This document shows, piece after piece, positions 35,098 to 39,395 of a stretch of 39,395 nt of DNA. Origin of the DNA: Gammaproteobacteria bacterium. Its GTDB lineage: Bacteria > Pseudomonadota > Gammaproteobacteria > UBA6429 > Thiohalophilaceae. A program made the position numbers and the translations under genes. Positions within the stretch are counted from its first letter, which is position 1. Every line of letters begins with the position of its first letter. Location: positions 1 through 39,395 of the forward strand of contig JAJRZT010000007.1 of the NCBI GenBank assembly GCA_024275115.1, given 5' to 3'. The notes beneath the pieces are model-generated. The model did not search any database. It had not been told where the DNA came from and saw only the letters and a program-made list of their open reading frames with translations.

Positions 35098-35508
35098 ATG
35101 AATAAACACACAGTAACCCAAATGACCGAATGCCTGACGGATTGTGATATTACGCCGACGCAACAGCGGCTGGATATTGCGGCGATTTTGTTTGCTAAAC
35201 CACAGCATTTATCCGCTGATCAGGTGCTAGAACGGGTCAATAAAGGCTCGGTAATGGTTTCTAAAGCCACGGTGTATAACACCCTGGGGTTATTTGCACG
35301 TAAAGGGCTGATAAATGAAGTAATTGTTGACCCAACCAAGATTTTTTATGACTCGAATACCCATCCCCACTATCATTTTTACCATATCGACAGTGGTAAA
35401 TTAGAAGATATTCCTGTGTCAGCCGTGCCGCTTGACCAGTTACCTGAGTTGCCGCCCGGCACCCATCAGGAACGGGTCGATATTATTATCCGGGTTAATA
35501 AAAAGTAA
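35098..35508 (+). CDS. Fur-family transcriptional regulator
   Basis: The 136-residue protein has the winged-helix DNA-binding domain (ITPTQQRLDIAAILFAKPQHLSADQV, then KATVYNTLGLFARKGLI) and a short dimerisation domain with HPHYHFYHIDSGKLEDIPV. The CxxC pairs of Fur and PerR are absent. The His-rich HPHYHFYH resembles the site in Irr, but haem binding cannot be concluded. It is divergent from the copper-protein operon, which it may regulate. The likely -10 (TATACT) ends 7 bases before the ATG and no ribosome site is visible, so the transcript may be leaderless. Confidence 0.87.
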   Translation: MNKHTVTQMTECLTDCDITPTQQRLDIAAILFAKPQHLSADQVLERVNKGSVMVSKATVYNTLGLFARKGLINEVIVDPTKIFYDSNTHPHYHFYHIDSGKLEDIPVSAVPLDQLPELPPGTHQERVDIIIRVNKK

Positions 35509-35521
35509 TTCTGACTTCAAT

Positions 35522-35556
35522 TAAGAGGCGCATATTCGCGTTTAGCTCTTATTTTT
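35522..35556 (+). terminator. Possible terminator of the Fur-family gene
   Basis: TAAGAG and CTCTTA flank an imperfect inner GCG/CGC stem and are followed by a TTTTTA run, 14 bases after the stop. Confidence 0.4.
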
Positions 35557-35616
35557 AGTAGAATTCGCGCCTTCCCTTACTGACCTGTTTTTCGCAAATA
35601 TCCCTGAGGATAATGT

Positions 35617-37146
35617 ATGTTCCAGCTAGGCTGTGCTAACCGCGCCTGTTATCAAAATGAAATTTTATCGGGTTTAACCGTGGCACTTGCGCTGGTGCCA
35701 GAAGCGGTGGCTTTTGCCTTTGTTGCTGGTGTGGATCCACTGGTAGGTTTGTACGCCGCCTTTATGGTGGGCTTGTTAGCGGCTATTTTTGGTGGTCGCC
35801 CGGGGATGATTTCAGGTGCAACCGGTGCGATGGCGGTGGTAATGGTTGCGCTGGTGGCCAGCCACGGTGTGCAATATTTGTTTGCTGCGGTGGTGTTAAC
35901 GGGGCTTTTGCAGATCACTGCCGGTATTTTACGGCTGGGTAAATACATTCGGATGGTGCCTTATCCGGTAATGCTGGGGTTTGTTAATGGCCTGGCAATT
36001 GTTATCTTTTTGGCGCAGCTGCAAAGCTTTTATATTACTTCGCCTGAGGGCGTGAGCGAACTGATGAGTGGTTCAACAATGGCGATCTTCGTTGGTTTAA
36101 TTGCCGTTACCATGGGGATTATTTATTTCTTGCCCAAATTAACCGGTGCTTTCCCTGCATCACTCGCCGCTATTTTGTTTGTCTCTGCAGTGAGTATTGG
36201 CTTTGCGCTGGACACCAAAACAGTCGGTGACCTGGCTTCGATTGAAGGTGGCTTCCCGCAATTTAATATTCCTGCGGTGCCGTTTAACTGGGAAACCTTG
36301 CGCATTATTTTCCCTTACGCAATTATTCTGGCGGCTATTGGCCTGATTGAGTCCTTACTAACATTAAGCCTGATTGATGATGTCACCAATACCCGTGGCC
36401 GTGGTAACCGCGAATGTGTGGGGCAGGGCATTGCTAATACCGTAACCGGCTTTTTTGGTGGCATGGGCGGTTGCGCCATGATTGGCCAGAGTATGATTAA
36501 TGTGAATTCGGGTGGTCGCCAGCGGTTATCCGGTATTGCGGCGGCACTGTTTTTACTTATTTTTATTCTGTTTGCATCGAGTTTAATTGAAGCCATCCCA
36601 ATGGCCGCACTGGTGGGCGTGATGTTTATGGTGGTGATGGGCACTTTTGAGTGGTCAAGCCTACGGATTATCTCCAAAATTCCCCGTTCAGATGCGTTTA
36701 TGCTGATTTTAGTGTCGGCCGTTACGGTGATGACCGATTTAGCCATTGCCGTGATAGTCGGGGTTATTGTTGCTGCGCTGGTTTTTGCCTGGGAACACGC
36801 CAAACATATTAATATTAAAGGTTACGACAATAAGTACGGCATTCGCGTGTATGAACTCAATGGTCCCCTGTTTTTTGGTTCGGTAAAGCGATTTTTAGAA
36901 TTATTTGACCCGGAAAACGACCCACAGGAAGTGATTATTGAATTCCAGAACTCGAGGGTGGCCGACCATTCCGCGATTGAAGCCATTGATAATTTGGCCG
37001 AAAAGTACATAAAAGCAGGCAAAACCCTGCATTTACGCCATTTAAGCCCCGAATGTACCTTATTACTTGAAAAAGCCGGTGATTTGGTCGAAGTGAATTT
37101 AATGGAGGATCCAAAGTACCATGTGGCAGACGATAAATTAGCGTAA
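35617..37146 (+). CDS. SulP family anion transporter with STAS domain
   Basis: The 509-residue membrane protein has about 10-12 hydrophobic segments, starting [34 protein letters not shown], the SulP signature, with SGATGAMAV. The C-terminal cytoplasmic STAS domain is at about 405-500 ([24 protein letters not shown]). The family moves sulfate, bicarbonate or other anions, often with sodium or protons; the substrate is not readable. Start at ATG 35617 with GAGG upstream. Confidence 0.9.
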   Translation: MFQLGCANRACYQNEILSGLTVALALVPEAVAFAFVAGVDPLVGLYAAFMVGLLAAIFGGRPGMISGATGAMAVVMVALVASHGVQYLFAAVVLTGLLQITAGILRLGKYIRMVPYPVMLGFVNGLAIVIFLAQLQSFYITSPEGVSELMSGSTMAIFVGLIAVTMGIIYFLPKLTGAFPASLAAILFVSAVSIGFALDTKTVGDLASIEGGFPQFNIPAVPFNWETLRIIFPYAIILAAIGLIESLLTLSLIDDVTNTRGRGNRECVGQGIANTVTGFFGGMGGCAMIGQSMINVNSGGRQRLSGIAAALFLLIFILFASSLIEAIPMAALVGVMFMVVMGTFEWSSLRIISKIPRSDAFMLILVSAVTVMTDLAIAVIVGVIVAALVFAWEHAKHINIKGYDNKYGIRVYELNGPLFFGSVKRFLELFDPENDPQEVIIEFQNSRVADHSAIEAIDNLAEKYIKAGKTLHLRHLSPECTLLLEKAGDLVEVNLMEDPKYHVADDKLA

Positions 37147-37328
37147 ATTTAGCTTTTGTACCTTCAAATACAGTTTTAGTCCTCAAGGTAAGTTAGTCTA
37201 TACTTACTTTATACTGTTGCGGCTCTAAATTCATGGGTTACATCAGATTCTGATCGTAAATCATTGATATTTTGAATAAAATCGATAAAATGGCCGTATT
37301 CTTATTAGTATAAGTTTTCAGCAAATAT

Positions 37329-39140
37329 ATGATGAAGCTATTTGGGGCAAAAAAATCAAAAGATGCGGTTCTGGCAGGTAAGCACAAAAATGTTGTTTTT
37401 GCCGAATTTTCCAATTTGCCCAGTCCTTATAAACATGTCGATAAAAATCGCCCCAGCGTAGATGAATACGTTGCGCGTATTGCCGAGATGCGCCGCAATC
37501 CTGTGCGGATGTTGCAGGAAGCCGCGCAAACCCTTATTTCGCATAATAGCCTTATCCTTAATTCAGAAGTCCGTCTCGAATTAGCCGACAAGCTTTTAGG
37601 CCAGCTTTACCCGGTTTTTATTTTATACGTTCGGGAGCTGGCAAAAAGCAACAGCAGTTTGCCCGAATCGAAGGAACGTGCTGCGGAGCTGGTTGCCTGT
37701 ATCGATGTAATTGAACAACTCACCATGTGCTACAAGCATGTGTTTAAGCAGGACTTTTCAATTAAGCCCGGTCAGTATAAAAAAAACCGGCAACGCCTTT
37801 ATACCTGTGGTTTCCGAGTTCTGGAGTTGATTCGTATTGGCCAGCGCTTTCGTGCCTGGCGTTACCAAAAGTTACCGCATAGCGAATGGCAGGACTGTAA
37901 TCAGATATTCTTTTCATTAGTGCTGCATAACGACGTAGCAGAGCAACACCCATTACTGGGCAATATTGGGGCTTACGTGCGCTCGGTGCAAGGCGATACG
38001 GCACATGCTCGCAGCAGCTCGGTGCAGAAATTATATTTGTCGATACAGTTTAACGGTATTCTGGATTTAACCGCCTGGCCATTAAGGCTGTTTAATATGT
38101 CGACGGCCTATTTAGAAACTTACTCACATGATATAAAAATAGAAGCAGACGATCACCAGTCTTTAAAACCGGGCTGGCTAATCACTTTTATTGGCAACTC
38201 AATGCCGCCTTTATTTCAGCGTTATGAAAAAATGCCCGTGCCTGCTATTAGAATTAACTATGTTGAGTTATTCAAGCGTTTAATGCATGACCACGAAGAA
38301 CTCGCAAAAATGCGCTTTCTTGATAGTGATGATGCGAGCAAGTTAAGCAAGCCACTGGCTGAATTGAATGACGCTGATCAACAGCCGTTTATTGAACTGA
38401 TGTTATTAGCATTACAAAAACGTGAACGCAAAGAAAAGCGCCATGCTGTTTTTGAACAGGAACATCTTCGTGTTTATTTTGGCTTTAATAATGTACAGCG
38501 GCTACTGCGTGACTATTTTTATGCCAACGCTAATCAAAAGAAGCAACCAACATCGAGAAAATTTGAAGATGCACTGGCGGGTTCTTCTTCGGCACTGGCA
38601 TCTGACTTTTCAAATTCGCAATCATCGGCATGGAAAACAGAAAATTTCAGTTCAGGTGGCCTGTTACTTACAACCGAGTCTACCAATTTCACACAACCCA
38701 TACAGGTTGGGCAACTTGTTGCCATTGTTGTGGAGTCTGAAAATGATGTAAGCCCAAAGAAAAAAAGACGTTCCCGGCATATAGAAGAAAAAAAAGAAAC
38801 AGCGTTACCGATTATTGGTTATGTTTGTCGGTTAGGGCATCAGAACGAAAAATTAATTGAAGTTGCAGTTGTGCGTTTAACTAATTTTGTTGAACATGCG
38901 ACGATTAAAGCAGATAAAAAAGAACTGTTTGAAGACGTTAAAGTTATCCTGCATAAAGATTTTGATAATAAATGGAAAGTAATTATTCCTTCAGAAATTG
39001 AACTGGTCTCCGGCTTCCCCTGTCATCTGGTTCGGGCTAATGGCGATGAAATAAGATTGCGTTTAGGTGAGTTGTGGCTAAATAAAAGTGAGTTTAGTGT
39101 GTTTACGGCGAGCTCGCCGGATTTGGTAGAGGCTGGATAA
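37329..39140 (+). CDS. 603-residue cytosolic protein of unknown function, possible PilZ-like C-terminus
   Basis: I do not recognise the family with confidence. The protein has no signal peptide or membrane segment. The N-terminal two thirds are predicted to be mostly helical (repeated Leu/Ala heptad-like stretches). At about 435-460 WKTENFSSGGLLLTTE then VGQLVAIVV resembles the beta-barrel entry of PilZ domains, after which a Lys/Arg-rich stretch KKKRRSRHIEEKK and a beta-rich end follow. The Arg pair of c-di-GMP-binding PilZ is not evident. It stands alone after sulP with a 182-base gap. A signalling adaptor is a guess only. Confidence 0.7.
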   Translation: MMKLFGAKKSKDAVLAGKHKNVVFAEFSNLPSPYKHVDKNRPSVDEYVARIAEMRRNPVRMLQEAAQTLISHNSLILNSEVRLELADKLLGQLYPVFILYVRELAKSNSSLPESKERAAELVACIDVIEQLTMCYKHVFKQDFSIKPGQYKKNRQRLYTCGFRVLELIRIGQRFRAWRYQKLPHSEWQDCNQIFFSLVLHNDVAEQHPLLGNIGAYVRSVQGDTAHARSSSVQKLYLSIQFNGILDLTAWPLRLFNMSTAYLETYSHDIKIEADDHQSLKPGWLITFIGNSMPPLFQRYEKMPVPAIRINYVELFKRLMHDHEELAKMRFLDSDDASKLSKPLAELNDADQQPFIELMLLALQKRERKEKRHAVFEQEHLRVYFGFNNVQRLLRDYFYANANQKKQPTSRKFEDALAGSSSALASDFSNSQSSAWKTENFSSGGLLLTTESTNFTQPIQVGQLVAIVVESENDVSPKKKRRSRHIEEKKETALPIIGYVCRLGHQNEKLIEVAVVRLTNFVEHATIKADKKELFEDVKVILHKDFDNKWKVIIPSEIELVSGFPCHLVRANGDEIRLRLGELWLNKSEFSVFTASSPDLVEAG

Positions 39141-39162
39141 TAGCGGGTTATATCTGTCATCC

Positions 39163-39385
39163 CTAAAGCGGTGGGTATTTACTACGATAGAAGAAAGTAG
39201 GGTCAGTTTTTAACCTGATTGTATTCTGTTTCCAGTATTTTCCAATAATGAAATGAGCCTGAACGATAGAGTCATCATGCTTGGTTAACTCTTCGTTCAT
39301 CAATGGTTTTAAAAAGTAATCGACGAGCCTTTTGTAGTCGGTCAGCCGATTGATTGTCGGTTATTGTGAATGCTATTTCGTCCAT
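39163..39385 (-). pseudogene. Possible broken small gene at the window edge
   Basis: On the minus strand, a frame starting at ATG 39385 (MDEIAFTITDNQS) runs 36 codons to a stop at 39275. In another frame an open stretch from about 39345 to 39163 reads like protein (TDYKRLVDYFLKPLMNEEL...HFIIGKYWKQN). Either this is a frameshifted gene or two chance frames. I do not recognise a family. Confidence 0.25.
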
Positions 39386-39395
39386 TTTCTTAAAG

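Noticed and set aside
1..39395. CRISPR array
   Set aside because: No regularly spaced short repeats were seen on either strand; the only repeat pair is the toxin duplication.
1..39395. tRNA or rRNA genes
   Set aside because: No cloverleaf-like or rRNA-like sequence was recognised in the intergenic gaps.

Overview
The window is a moderately AT-rich stretch of gammaproteobacterial chromosome. The placement rests on gene order more than on any single gene. The run rpsT / murJ-ribF-ileS-lspA-fkpB-ispH, followed convergently by the minor-pilin operon fimT-pilV-pilW-pilX-pilY1-pilE and then thiO, is the order known from Pseudomonas and relatives. yggX and a DSF synthase (rpfF) fit the same class. 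The genus cannot be read from the sequence.

Layout. 1-1742: the end of a LysM-domain protein with a hydrophobic C-terminal hairpin (candidate contact-dependent or secreted toxin), an overlapping membrane protein gene (candidate immunity), then a second, damaged copy of the toxin 3' end and immunity 5' end. 1751-6555 (minus): two glycosyltransferases, a YheS-type ABC-F ATPase, a Nudix hydrolase and YggX. 6829-12258 (plus): rpfF with its own terminator, then an A-type Fe-S carrier, an ATP-grasp ligase, an AmrS-type radical SAM enzyme, an Fe-S uracil-DNA glycosylase and an HDOD protein, the last four in overlapping or closely spaced order. 12266-15193: a peptide-modification-like locus with an NTP_transf_5 nucleotidyltransferase, a PqqD-like chaperone, a 50-residue twin-arginine peptide, a strong terminator, and an HPr-kinase-like protein. 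15302-23344: the housekeeping block. 23365-31297 (minus): the type IV minor-pilin operon plus a small Sel1-like protein. 31459-32556: thiO. 32687-34736 (minus): two adjacent cupredoxin proteins whose copper-binding motifs are complementary. 35098-39140: a Fur-family regulator, a SulP transporter and a 603-residue protein of unknown function. The last 250 bases hold what looks like a broken small gene.

The most promising undescribed systems are (1) the NTP_transf_5 / PqqD / Tat-peptide / HprK-like locus, whose tiny peptide gene is easy to miss; (2) the apparent split multicopper oxidase, in which one protein carries the type 1 site and half of the trinuclear-site histidines and the other, with the only Tat signal, carries the other half; and (3) the toxin-immunity locus with a decayed second cassette. 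All functional statements come from motif reading and gene order; no database search was run.
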